NCBI GenBank assembly: GCA_027922465.2
Contig: BQMF02000171.1
Location: forward strand, 62,001-126,000
Source of the DNA: Turritopsis dohrnii
Taxonomy: Eukaryota; Cnidaria; Hydrozoa; Anthoathecata; Oceaniidae
Reading direction: 5' to 3'
DNA: 64,000 nt
The notes below the pieces were generated by a model. That model had not been told where the DNA came from, made no database searches, and worked only from the letters and a program-made list of their open reading frames with translations. A program made the translations under genes and the position numbers. This document shows positions 33,397 to 44,913 of the stretch, one piece after another. Position 1 is the first letter of the stretch. The number at the start of each line of letters is the position of its first letter.

Positions 33397-34045
33397 ATCG
33401 CGAGGTGTTTGAAGTGTCCGTGTGGATATTTTTTTAAGCCTGGAAGTTCCATGATCAAAATCACAGCCTTGACTTGTGCATTCCCATTGTAGTGTAGTTG
33501 TTTATCATTACACGTTTTTTTTTATAAGAAAATGAGGCTCAAAAACCTCAAAACCTTAAGAAAATCTTAAGAAAATGCCGAGCCTCAGTTTTCCAGAAAT
33601 CACTTTTTAAACATCAGCTTTTTAGCTCGTATTGAGTTTCGGTATGGAAAAAGGGTTAACCGTTTTAACTTTGGTATTTTGACGTCATTCTAACGGATAT
33701 AATCTGAAGTAACATAAGTTTCATAAAACAACAAAACTGAAAAATATTTTTTCAATAAAATACTGTATAAACAAAGAACAGCTAAAACCGTTAAACAAAA
33801 CAACACTATTCTCAATAAGATATTCTCAAATACATAAGGTTTATTGTTAAACAACCAACAACTAAGGAATGTTTTTTTGATAGGGTATAAACTAAAACAC
33901 CAACTAAAACTTAAATAACTGATAACCATCTCTTAGCTCAAGCGTTAATCCGAAAAAACATGAGATTAATAAAGAGACTGCCATGTTTTTGGGTACGAAT
34001 CTAAACAAAAGCACTATACAAGCTCTTCAAATAAGTTGACTTCAG
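33397..34045. other. No gene seen
   Basis: A small repeated pattern GAGGCTC...CCTTAAGAAAATCTTAAG...GAGCCTC lies at 33534-33588. It may be the edge of the pogo-like element that follows, but a partner end was not found. Confidence 0.35.
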
Positions 34046-35478
34046 TTAAAAGTTCTCGAGAAAGTCAAATATATTTCTTTCCTCCAAGTCAATACTTTCT
34101 GGTATGTCCTCTTGTACGTCGAAAATCAGAATGTCGTTGCCTTCCTCTTCCTCTTCCTCGTCTTCAATATGTTTGGTATACTCTCCATCATCAACTTCTA
34201 TCGGTTCTGTTGCATCTGCTGATTCGGCTACTATAGGAGTAGTTACCAATGGTTGTATTACTGTTGGTGGGGGCACCGTGTCGTCCTTAAGTCCTTCTGG
34301 TTCGATCAGTGAATCGCCACTGCCATCGGCGGTAATGAGACATCCGGTCTTTTCAAACAAGCGATAACGCAAGGGACCCATTTGTTTTCAATGAGTTTTC
34401 TATACGCATCGCCAATCTATTTGGGTAGAAGAATGCGGCACTCTGATGCAGTGAAACTCTCGACACCGTACCACTTGTCTGCATTTTCGTCGTCATCAAG
34501 CCAGTCAAAAAAAGAATGTTTAATCATTGACTTCAATTTCTCTCCGTAGCCTGCATCTACAGGTTGCCAAAGATCAGTCCCATTTTTCAAACCATTCCAA
34601 ACAACGCCATTGAGTTTTGATACTGTTTCTCTGAAATCAGGAGTATTCTGGCCAGTAAGGTTATCACAGTAGAGAACAAAGCGGGACTCCTTTTCTGCAA
34701 TCGGTTTTAATGTTCTTTCAATATAGTCTATGCAAAATTGTTCATCTACCCAGGCACATTTTTGAAAATAGACATCCACGTCCTTATCCCATGCCTGCTT
34801 TTCCACTTCACTGATTCTTTTCCCCTTCCCACGAAAAATAACTGAGATCCTAGGTTGTTCTCCTTCTGGTCTGAAGCATAGCTATATTCAATGAACACTG
34901 GCGTTAGTCAGCGCCTGAGAACGGTTGGCTAACCCAAACTCTTTTATTGTGGTTGCATCCTATTTTCTTAAATCAGCTCGTAAAGATTCTTTTGACGTTT
35001 TTTTGTTACGTTGGGTTCTTCGGAGTTTGAGATGGTATCTTTTAGAAAAGTTAGTAACAACGTGCTCTCTAATCACCCTGTCTTCTTTCAGAACCTCTTA
35101 ATTAATTTTACGTGCTTTTGACCACAGCCAGTTAAAATCCACGCGTCGTCCCTCCTTTCTTGCTTTTGTGAACAATTTAATAAGCACAGCGTAAAGTGCG
35201 TTATATTTCTTACTGGGTCTTATCTTGAACATATGTTTCTGTTCTCCAGCTGCTGCTTTAATTATTTTGGCCCGATTCTTCATCCATTTGGATATTAAAC
35301 TCAACGACAAGGTTCCAGAGTACATATCCATGATTTCATTTGGTGTTTTTCCTTCTTCTCTTAGTTCAATAATCTTCGACTTGAAAGTATTGGATCGGGA
35401 TGTACGTTTTTCACTACCTCGTCGATTTGGTAAGTGACCCAGTAATAAAGTGAGCATTACATACATGCCAAATGTCAA
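34046..35478 (-). pseudogene. pogo/jerky-type transposase pseudogene
   Basis: Minus-strand fragments follow the order of a pogo-superfamily transposase. 35478-35101 has a helix-turn-helix (FKSKIIELREEGKTPNEIMD) and the CENP-B-like RRVDFNWLWSKARKI; then come HVVTNFSKRYHLKLRRTQRN and KKTSKES. After several stops and a deletion that removes the first catalytic Asp, the frame resumes with FRPEGEQPRISVIFRGKGKR, SRFVLYCDNLTGQNTPDF (second catalytic Asp in CDNL), NGTDLWQPVDAGYGEKLKSM and an acidic tail. The terminal acidic part at 34381-34046 is in another frame. The copy cannot make a working transposase. The family call is firm; it is one of the commonest invertebrate pogo-like transposases. Confidence 0.75.
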
Positions 35479-38326
35479 TTTTTTTTATAACATGAATCTT
35501 GACGATTTATAACAGAAATCCAACAATTTCAATTTCTCCCCAAGTTGCAAAATCTTTTGGCGAACAGTAAAGCTAAACATCCTGCTCTTTACTCTGCGTA
35601 TTACTGTAACCAGTAGGCATCTTTTTTTATTTTCTTTATTTTTAAGCCAAACAAAACAAGTTCTCAGTTGATTGTTTACTTTACTACCAAGTTTACTACC
35701 AACATGCCTGTTCGTGATGCATTTCAGGTAATCTCCGAATTCCTAAAAACTTTTATTCTATTCTTGTATCACATCAATTTTGTAGCTTTACAATGAAATT
35801 AATGAACAAAAAGTTCCTGTAAAAGTAATTGAGAAGTGATGTGAATAGTCCTTAGAATATTGATGTTTTTATGTATAAGTATGGAAAGGATTCTTCTTAA
35901 AAGAGTTCACAAGCAAAATATCCATAAAAGACAAATTTCTTCCGCATCCTGAGACATGTCTCCCAGCAAGACAAAACTTGCAATTGTGTAGTGAACTTGC
36001 TACCAGAGATCTATAAACATAATAAAAAGAAATTAATTGGCAGAACTCATTCAAGCATGTGATTGTGTGACAGTGTGACAGTGAAACAGAAAATAATTAG
36101 CACTTTAGACCAATTAAAATACATAACACAATGTAAATGAATCGTGATAATTATATTTATCAAGTCTTAACAATATCAATAAAAAATCGAAAACAATTGG
36201 TAAGGATCTCAGCTCTAACAGTGATAGTTTCTTCTTCATTACCATTGAGAAAATACAACAAGGGTCCTTTTCATCACTAGTGGTTTTAATACGTCTTTGT
36301 TTTGGGCAAATCCAACTGTCCATCAAACTGTATTTTAGAACTGTATTTTCATACAATATTTCATCATACAGTTCTTTCAGGTGAATCTGATAGATCACCT
36401 TGAACACTATCACACTGAATGTAGTTTTTGGGTAGTAAGGTAAGCCCAGTTTGAGCTGGAAGGGCACTTTCAGCCTGTGACATCTAGACAACCACGTGAA
36501 AAATCATTTCATTCAACAATTTGTCTTCAGTTAAGCAAGTGTTCCACTAGAAAAACAATAATACTTAGCGGCCACAGAATGAGGCTCTAAAAATTAGTAA
36601 TATTTCATATTTTGTAACTTTACTAAGGACTTTAAGTTCTTCCTTTTAAATGTAATCTGTTTTTTCCTGATAAATACGAATCATGTCAACCAAATATCAA
36701 GTCGTTTATATTCCCCAATAATGTCGCTATATAATAGTACCTTTTTCCTCAAAGTCCATTTGCACCTAATGAAACTGAAACTAATAGATCTTCAAATTGC
36801 ATTATGCAAGGCTGTTGTACAGTAAGAAAGATTTTCTGGAAGTGTGATGTTCTACAGGAATTGTAGTCCATTCCCATCTGTGACCATATAACCCCCTAAA
36901 ATTGGGTAATATTTGACATAATAATAAATTTCCAGTTCAAGTAATCCATTTTAATGTGGCAGTGTTAGTACATTGATTGCCCTTTTTTCGATTCTTAAAA
37001 TTTTTCTGCTTCCTACATTTGGTCAACACAATCTGTGAATCAAAATTTCCTTAATTAACATGTCCTTGTTTCCTCTGTGTATTTTAAATAGCTTTTGAGT
37101 TTCTGATTTAAAACAGGACAACTTTGAATTCTGGAAATTTTGGAAAATTCTCAAAAATAATTTTGGAGGATAAACTTACATAAATAATAAAATTAATAAA
37201 ATAATAAAATTACAGAAAATGTGTATTTCAAATATTTTTGTTTGGTTTCGTTTGGTTTTATTGAAACTGTTTGCAACCCTGCCACCACAGAGTAAGTATA
37301 CTTGAAAGTATTGTAAGAAATTATCGTAAGTGCTCAGTTGTCTATTTAACTGTGTTATGAATATTTTCTGTTAAGTGATATCTTTGATGTCTCTCTGAAT
37401 GCATCGTGGAAGCAAATCAAGGTAGGCGTAAACTTCTAGCTCTCCTTTATTTTCAATGAGGCTTTTTGGCACACCTGGAAAGAGACTTCTTGTGATTTTT
37501 CACTACAAACTTCGCCTATGTTATACTTGTCATGAAATTCCTATAATGTTCTTAAATTTCTGTTTTGGCATAAATTATCGCGTCCCTGTTTTGTTTTGTT
37601 TTTTGGCCAATTATATTGCTTATTATGGGTTTCAACACTAGTCAACACTAAAAGCACCTCTCTCAGACCTCAGAATTTCAGTGAAGTATACACATAACAA
37701 AGACTAACTGATACTAACTTGAAATTTTGGTACTTATACAAAGTTTGGCAGAAGGAAAACTATGGCAAGACATTGTGCAGTTTCTGGATGTTTAAATGGA
37801 GATGATGATTAAATAGATAGAAAAAATTGTTGTTGTTTAGTTGTGTTCTAGTTATTTTAAGAAACATCATCATGTTCATGTCCTTTCATTTACCAACGGC
37901 AGAAAGTACCGTAATTCTTCTACCGTAACAGATCATTTTCGAATCCATAGCTGAGTTTAAAGCATGACACTGATGAAGTCACATCATATCTAGTAATCCC
38001 TTCTTACAAAGTCCTATATTGTTGATGTGATATATTCAAGGCTGTTGATGTAGTCATCGTGAGCATCAATAAAACAGAGTGAGTATAAAACCTAAATTTC
38101 AGATTCTATTAATACGTTTTCATTTTGTATGAAAGGTATTCATAAATTTATTTGCAGCTTAATTTTAGTCTATGTATCCTGCAATCACTAGTGGAACACC
38201 ATTTAGAGAAATGAAGAACTAAAGTAAGAACTTATAGGATTGACTTTGTATACTAATAAAGATTTTTATTATTAATTTTTATTTGTTTGTACATTAATGT
38301 TATGGTTATTATTGTTTTAGCTTGAC
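35479..38326. other. Long stretch without a supported gene
   Basis: A minus-strand open stretch at 36114-36491 (SRCHRLKVPFQLKLGLPYYP, KQRRIKTTSDEKDPC) looks somewhat coding but matches nothing I know. At 37762 an ATG opens MARHCAVSGCLNGDDD and then a stop, reminiscent of the first residues of a THAP zinc finger. Neither is supported enough to call a gene. Confidence 0.3.
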
Positions 38327-38702
38327 ATGACGGTAAAATATAACAAAAACAACAAGAAACAGGTAGGTCCAATTCTTCTATTTGAAAAAATGTCACCATA
38401 ATTGTGGTTGTCTAAGAATTGCGACATATATTTCAAGTGAACATTGTGAGGAACGGTTGTAAATCATGTCAACAGAAAATCGGATTATGAGCCAGAGTTT
38501 TTCTCTCTTGTTGTTTCAGTTGTTAAATCTTTTTTAGAAAAAGAAGTTGAAAAAGTATGAAAGAAGATCAGATTATAAGCGAAGCTATCAACATTATTTC
38601 GGCATCCCGGCATCTCCGACTACAAGGAAGAGAAAACAAAAGATGAGCAAATGTTTGGTACAAAGGACCGCTTGCAAATATTTCAAGATATCAAGGGGGG
38701 AG
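38327..38702 (+). CDS. Two candidate exons of a basic protein, unrecognised
   Basis: Exon 38327-38362 starts with ATG (MTVKYNKNNKKQ) and ends CAG|GTAGGT. Exon 38538-38702 follows a TTTTTTAG acceptor, is 165 nt, and ends GAG|GTAAGT. Both are phase 0, so they join in frame. The product is strongly basic (KKKLKKYERRSDYKRSYQHY, FGIPASPTTRKRKQKM, RTACKYFKISRGE). A further lysine-rich open segment with good borders lies at 40129-40192 but in another phase. This could be the N-terminus of a nuclear host gene or part of a transposon. The THAP-like start at 37762 is near but not connectable. Confidence 0.35.
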
Positions 38703-39341
38703 GTAAGTAAACAAGGAATCAGTTAAAGATGCAAATCCGGTATAATAAATCTAAGTGGAAGAAGATCAAATACTGTGGGATGTTGAAAGTTTTCATAGGA
38801 AGTAAAAAGTTTCATACGCTTCAAGTGAAATATTAGAGGAGCAGGAAGAGAAAGGAAAGTGAGTATAGACTACCATTAACTCCATGACATAGAAGGACAG
38901 GAAAAAGGGGTCTGGGAAAAATGTACCAAGTGAGCGAAACAGCTTATTACCTATATGTACATTTCAAATAGTTAAACGCTTAAAGTCTCTCGGCAATACT
39001 AAAATTATTTGTGTGGTTTCTGTTTAAAAAATGTATATTGGCTATAAAGATACAATAGAAAATGCAATAGAAGTGTGCTCTTTAGGTTTTTTGTAGTAAT
39101 TATACTTATTCTTAATTTGAACTGCTTAACTGAATCTTTATGGTAAGCAATAGTTCACGCTTATGGGATAAACTCCCAGCGGTCTTTTCAAGACGTCCCT
39201 AAGACGTCGCAAAATGGTCGCGAAGTGGGAATCTCAAAAGACGTCCCAATTATATCTTCATTGAGACGTCTCGATGACATCCCAACGACATCGTAACGAC
39301 GTCGCAGGATCATGAAATTTACTCTTTCAAAAACTGTAATA

Positions 39342-39408
39342 GGCCACAGGTGGACCCGAACCTGCAACCTCCTGTGTGCCAGCCGAACTCGTAACCGTTA
39401 TGCCACCG
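39342..39408 (-). repeat. tRNA-like (SINE-type) segment with box A and box B
   Basis: On the minus strand, TGGCATAACGG resembles box A (TRGYNNARNGG) and GGTTCGGGTCC resembles box B (GGTTCGANTCC). They are spaced about 45 nt apart, as in a tRNA gene or tRNA-derived SINE head. The segment does not fold into a convincing full tRNA by eye, so it is probably a SINE-like internal polymerase III promoter captured in the GACGTC element. Confidence 0.5.
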
Positions 39409-39474
39409 CTGCTTGTTGTCAAGACGTTTAAAAACATTTACGATAAATCATTCTACACAGACTGATTGCTTTTG

Positions 39475-39965
39475 AAAGTTTATAATTGTTTCGAAGATCG
39501 TTATTGAATCTGCACAGAGACGTCCCAAAAACGTCGTAAAAGGATCCCAATTGAGACGTCCCGTTTCAGACGTCCCTACGACGTCCCAAAATGATCTTAA
39601 GTTTATAATTGTTTTGAAGGTCGTTATTCAATCCGTATAAGGACGTCCTAAAAACGTCGTAAAAGGATCCAATTGAGACGTCCCGTTTCAGACGTCCCTA
39701 CGACATCCCAAAATGATCTTAAGTTTATAATTGTTTTGAAGGTCGTTATTCAATCCGTATAAGGACGTCCTAAAAACGTCGTAAAAGGATCCCAATTGTG
39801 ACGTCTCGTTTCAGACGTCCCAACGACGTCGCAAAATGATCTTAAATTTACAATTGTTTTGAAGGTCGTTATTCAATCCGTATAAAGACGTCCCAAGAAC
39901 GTCGTAAAAGGATCCCATTTGCGACGTCCCGTTTCAGACGTCCCTACGACGTCCCAAAATGATCT
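39475..39965. repeat. 123-bp tandem repeat, about four copies
   Basis: The unit contains TTTATAATTGTTTTGAAGGT, CGTTATTCAATCCGTATAAG, GACGTCCTAAAAACGTCGTA and AAAGGATCCCAATTGAGACG. The CTTAA before TTTATAATTG occurs at 39596, 39718 and 39841, periods 122 and 123. Copies differ by a few substitutions, so the amplification is not the newest event here. Confidence 0.85.
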
Positions 39966-40697
39966 GGAAAGCAAACGACCATTTTACGATTAAAATAGGA
40001 CGTCTCAAAGACGTCTTGTGCCCGCTGGGCTGGGTTAAAATGGAATAATAAACTTTATAAACTAATGACAATTTCTGACAATTTGGGAAAATGGTTATTT
40101 TCATAAAAACATTTTGTTGTATTTTTAGGAGAAGTTCCAGAAAAAAGAATGAAAAGAAAAGGGAAAAGAAAAGGAGCAACAGATCAAAATAGGTATCAAA
40201 TAGTCGTATTTAGCATTTGCTGATATTTTTTGTGTAGAATTATTCACAAGTAGATGTTACCTACAACCACATATGATTGGCTTTTACGAAATATTTAGTT
40301 CATTGCAAGAAAAAATTCTAATGTTTTTAAAAAAGTGTAAGAGCGAGAATAAGACTATAGGTTATACCTTGCCTTTCGAGGCATTTATAGTAAACAATCA
40401 GAAATTCAGCTTGTTGACTCACTTACAAAATGCTGCTGATATGTATAGGAGAGAAAGTATAACACTACTAGGTGCTGTAATTAATGTTTGATAGTATAGT
40501 CTATTCACTCATAGATGCAAAATTTCAAATCTGGTGATAATGTGTCGCAGTGCAGTCATAAACTAATGTAGCAATGAAATTATCGCGCAACAACTATTTA
40601 ATGACCAAGAAATTATTTCAGGGGGTTGCACGCCGTAGTTTTGTTTTTACTGTTATAAAAAAATAGCAATTCTATAAAGTTTGATATTATTGCAAAA

Positions 40698-42152
40698 ATG
40701 GCAAACATCTGGCGGCCATGGGAAACTTCAGAAGAGGAAGACAAAAATGAAAAAATTGAAATAACGACTCAAGTTCAACAGCTTATTTTAAATATTCATT
40801 CCTTTATGTCTTCACGAATGTGTTCATCAAATAAAGATAAGAAAGAATTTAGAGGCCCCATTACGGAAACAAGCGCTGCATTGAAATTTCCTATTTTAAA
40901 GTCTACCGAGTGGTTAAAGCAGGCGCACCTCGTCATTTTGGACATTCTGGCAATACAAAAAAAAAAAGAGGTCAAAAAAGTGGACAAATTTTGGAAAGAT
41001 ACTATTCGAAATGTGATCTACGGATTTTATCGCAAAAAGATGTCGCCAACCATTGACTTGTTGTTCAAAGAATTAGGTAATATTTTTGAGGAGTTCCCAA
41101 AAGATTTTCGTTTTTCAAAAAGTTTATGAAAATGTATAACCTTGAATGTACTGTTGTGTTATTTAATTTAGTTAAAAAAGTTGTTAATCTCAGGTCCTGA
41201 TTTTCCATACGGTAGAACACATCTATAAAAACTCGTGAAGCGTATTGGATTTACATACAAAAAATGTGATAAAAGGCAAGTGTTAATGGAAACACACAGA
41301 ATCCGTATTTGGCGCTAATGAATACCTTCGCAAAATACAAGAATATCGTGATAACTTGATCATCTACTTGGACGAAAGCTTGGTTTGACTCCCATGAAAT
41401 CGCTAAAAGAACATGGACGGATGGAACAAAAGAGTCCCAGTTGGATGCCCCTGTTAGTAAAGGGAAGAGAATTGTTGTTTGCCATGCTATGAGTGAATAT
41501 GGTTTAGTGGAGAATGCTTTATTGTTATGCGGGAAGAAGTTATCGGAATCATATGCGGACTGTCATGACGACATGAACGGGGAAGTGTTTGAGAAGTGGT
41601 TTCGAACTAAACGTATACCAAATTTGCGAAAAAATGAAAAGGTCGTGATTGTGATGGATAATGCGAAATATCACAACAGATTGGCTGAAAAAAATCCAAC
41701 CATGAAAATGAAAAAATGGTGAAATGATTGCTTGGATGAAAAAACATGATATCCCTATTCTTTCACCTGTTCCAACGAAACCTGTGCTACTCCAAAAGAT
41801 GAAAGAAAAGAAAATACCGAGTCAATACAAAGTTGGTTTCATTGCTAAGGAATTTGGGTTCGATGTATTGCGTCTACCTCCTTATCATTGCGTTTTAAAC
41901 CCAATCGAAATGCTTTGGAACCAGATGAAAACCCACGCTAGACATCTGAATGTTTTTGCAAAAGAACCAGCGAAAGTCGTCAATCTTCTGAGAGAAGTTT
42001 TTAGAGAGAAAATTAGACCTGAACATTGCGCAAACTACAATAAACCTACGATAAAGGAGGAGGAAAACTTTAGAAAACTTGACGGTATTTTAGATAAGGA
42101 TATTGATCCCTTCATAATTCATTTATCGGATAGTTCTCCAAATGCCCCATAG
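40698..42152 (+). pseudogene. Tc1/mariner-like transposase, frame-broken
   Basis: Three plus-strand frames join as one DDE transposase. 40698-41129 gives the N-terminal region. Around 41215-41390 follow IKTLVKRIGFTYKKCDKRQV and NLIIYLDES with the first catalytic Asp. 41441-41719 has GKRIVVCHAMSEYGLVENAL, and KVVIVMDNAKYHNR with the second Asp. 41724-42152 has GFDVLRLPPYHCVLNPIEML, where Glu of NPIE is the third catalytic residue. Stops and shifts near 41310, 41385 and 41719 break it; a one-base change at 41719 separates the last two frames. Inverted ends were not found. Confidence 0.75.
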
Positions 42153-42621
42153 CTGTTTTACACCGGAGAATGCATTTTCTTTTATTTTAAAATATCTCTT
42201 GAGACACTTTACGCAATTTAATTACCATAAGTGATTCAAACAAAGGCATGTTTTGATGTTTAAAAAATTGACCCCCGCTTTACAATTGCAAAAATATAGA
42301 CTTAATCGATTATACCAAAGGTGTTAAGTGTTTCGATAATTGTTAATAAAATTGTAATGACTTCTGTCTGGCAGAAAGTTTCCATCTATCAGTGAATGGA
42401 CTATAAATCCATGTTGATTGCATGCCAAACCAGTAAGGGAGCTGATCATTTAGTTCCAGTAACTTTTTCCAGGTGATTGTATTATAGCTATGAAATGTCT
42501 TGTTGGCGTCAATCCTAACAATAACTTCATTTTGCTAGCAACAAAAACAGCCTTTGTCACGTGATAGGCTGGCATTGTATCAATGAGATATACACCGAGT
42601 TTCTCTTACTGGTTAAGTTAA
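42153..42621. other. No gene seen
   Basis: Unique sequence between the Tc1-like relic and the first exon-like segment of the next locus. Confidence 0.3.
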
Positions 42622-42784
42622 TGGACTCTAAAAAACGACACCGCGTTGGCTAGATTTGAACTTCCAGAAAAGAAAAGGCAACTGATTTTTAAACATTTCT
42701 CAGATTATGAATGAGAACATTTATCAGGTTGGTGCTGCATCACTTCATTTAAAAGATACTAGCCAACGACTAAAACAAATTCAG
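42622..42784 (+). pseudogene. First exon-like segment of the 42.6-46.5 kb locus, two apparent indels
   Basis: From ATG at 42622 the sequence reads coding-like in successive frames: MDSK, then NDTALARFELPEKKRQLIFK, HFSDYE, then ENIYQVGAASLHLKDTSQRL, KQIQ, ending CAG|GTAAAA at 42784. Two single extra bases, one in a run of six A and one near 42712, interrupt the frame. If they are real, the copy is a pseudogene. If they are assembly errors, this is the N-terminal exon. A shorter intact start exists at the ATG at 42707 (26 codons, phase 0 donor). The family is unknown. Confidence 0.35.
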
Positions 42785-43531
42785 GTAAAACAGATTTTTA
42801 AATAATGATGTTCTATGACATCTGTAATTGCATAATAGAGCTAAGCTTTTGGAAATGCATATTATTGGAAAGGTGCCTTTCTGGTTGTTTATTTGAACAT
42901 TTTGCTGTCTTGTATCGGGAATTAAAAAATGCCTATTTTATGTTGTGAATAATATTATGCTTCTTTCCATTCAAAACCTGTCCTATTGAGAATGTCAATA
43001 TACAATGCCCAACAATTGTTGTCTTGAAATTTATTTCAAAGACAGGTCAAAATTTTTTACAATATTTGTCCTTTAGTTTTGTAAAAACTGGCTGTTTTAC
43101 CTTACTAGCACTATTATTTTCATATAATTTAGAATGAAATTGCTAGAGAATAGAAAAGTGTTCATTTTGTTTTTGGTTTCAGACAAAATTTCAGACAAGT
43201 TACCGTTACCTTTGCTGCTTTTAATTTGTAGCTTTTAATTGTACAAAATTTTAAGCCCCAACTATAAAACTCCCAACATTTAATGCGCCCAGGGCGCTTT
43301 TTCTGAGCAAATATTCCTCAGAAAAACTTGAAAAATAGCCAGAAAATGAAAAAGAAACTTTGAAAACCTTGAATTTCGTGAAAAAATATTTGATAGCTTA
43401 CCTAATTCTATTCAGTGCTGATATTGTTATACTTTCAGTTTGTTAACATGTTATGAATTGTTATGAAACTGAATTTGCTTTTTAAACTGTTACTTGATCC
43501 AATGTCCTGGAAATTGGAATCTGTTGTTTAG

Positions 43532-44146
43532 GAATTTTCGGCTACTATCACATCACCTAAAGTGCAAACCAGCGTGGCCCAAAGCAATGTATTTATTTAA
43601 TTATATTGCTTTGGAATATAGGTTACATATATTATTCACCTTTTTTCTAATATGGTTTAGTTTCATTTTTAATTGAATACTCAGTGAGAGTGGTACAATT
43701 GTATTCAGTGGTTGTATCATCAAGAGTGAGGTTGCTTATTACAATATGAAATTGAATTTGGTGCTTCAACTGTTATATCTAGTGGTATGCTCTTGAAATT
43801 GAAAGCAATTGTTTTTGTTTTTAGGAATCTTCGGCTATTATCACAACCCCTAAAGTGCAGGCCATAGTGGCACAAAACAATGTATGTGTTTCATTATATA
43901 GGCCACATACATTATTCACCTTTTTTACTTTCACTTTTATATATTGAATACTCGGTGAGAGTGTGGTATAATTCAGTTCAGTGCTTTTATTATTAAGGCT
44001 AGTGTATCTTGTTGTGCTATGAAATTGAATTTGGTGCTTAAATTATAAATGTACCAAGGAACTTGGACACTGTTATTTGTGTTTTTAGAAATCCTCAGCT
44101 ATACTATCACGTCGCCTAAAGTGCTGATCAGCATGGCCAAAACAGG
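43532..44146 (+). repeat. Exon triplication, about 290-bp unit
   Basis: Three related exon-like blocks each follow a T-rich acceptor: 43532-43588 (EFSATITSPKVQTSVAQSN), 43825-43881 (ESSAIITTPKVQAIVAQNN) and 44089-44146. The first two are 57 nt, phase 0 at both ends, with GTATTT and GTATGT donors, so either or both can be included in frame. The third is 58 nt with a stop in that frame and is open only in another phase. The introns between them are also homologous (TATGAAATTGAATTTGGTGC, GAATACTCRGTGAGAGTG), so whole genomic units were duplicated. They belong, by position and strand, to the candidate gene around them. Confidence 0.55.
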
Positions 44147-44913
44147 GTATGTATTTGGATTATATCAGTTTGATTATAATCCTGCCTGTTGAAGTGGACA
44201 TGTTCATAAATTGATTTTTTAGCCACCCTCTGTTTGATTTTCTGGTCACATGAACTGGTCATAATGGCCAAGTAACTAAAATTGGCAAGACAGGCATCAA
44301 ATATCAAGGGTGCACATAAAGGTGAAAAAAGTGCTTTTGCTAATTTGCTACTTTCTGATATCTGATATCTATGAACGAGTCTGTCGGCATCCCAAAGTAA
44401 CTACTAGTCTTGATCGCAGGGTTTGAGGTTTGTATGTAATAATGTTTTACTCCAGGAAAAGTAATATTCTTCATGTAGTTGTAATCGGGCTAAACATTGC
44501 ATCTAGTCATTTATGCCTTCTGAAGTACTATCTGAACTGCTGCAGTTGGTAAGAAAAGTAAAAGAAGTGTTCTTCATCTTCTTTAATAAGGTCAGAACGT
44601 TTTGAAACTATTAACTATAGACACTTATAATTTTTTTTTCGAGTTTGCCAGGGAATAACCGAGAAAGATTCTGATCTTTAAGGTCATTTTGTTGTTTTTT
44701 TTTCTTAACAGTTTCAAATCAAAATAAACTGTTGCTTACATGATAAGAAGATAAGATTCTGTGATCACTTTTATCACTAGGAAGCTCAGTGTTTCGTTGC
44801 AGTTTTAAAACACTATACTCTCATGTAGTATTTTAAGACCTTGTAGTTAATGATAAATTGTAATTGTTGATGGAAGGCTATATTCTAAAATTTAGAAATT
44901 CTCTTTGTTTTAG

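Larger units (their letters stand above)
39160..40033. mobile_element. GACGTC-rich non-autonomous element with internal tandem repeat
   Basis: The left end CCCAGCGGTC...CAAGACGTCC and the right end, read in reverse, CCCAGCGGGCACAAGACGTC, are inverted repeats. Both arms are dense in GACGTC/GACGTCCC motifs. Inside lie a tRNA-like box A/box B segment and about four copies of a 123-bp unit. CCCAGCGGGCAC-type ends are familiar from dispersed repeats in many animals, but I cannot assign the superfamily. It lies between the candidate exons at 38538-38702 and 40129-40192. Confidence 0.65.

Noticed and set aside
36114..36491. 125-residue minus-strand open stretch
   Set aside because: No motif, no splice context, and composition compatible with chance in AT-rich DNA.
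37762..37810. THAP-domain start (MARHCAVSGCLNG)
   Set aside because: Only 16 codons before a stop and no following exon with the rest of the zinc-coordinating residues.
39342..39408. Functional tRNA gene
   Set aside because: Box A and box B are present but the cloverleaf arms do not pair well by eye, and it lies inside a repetitive element.
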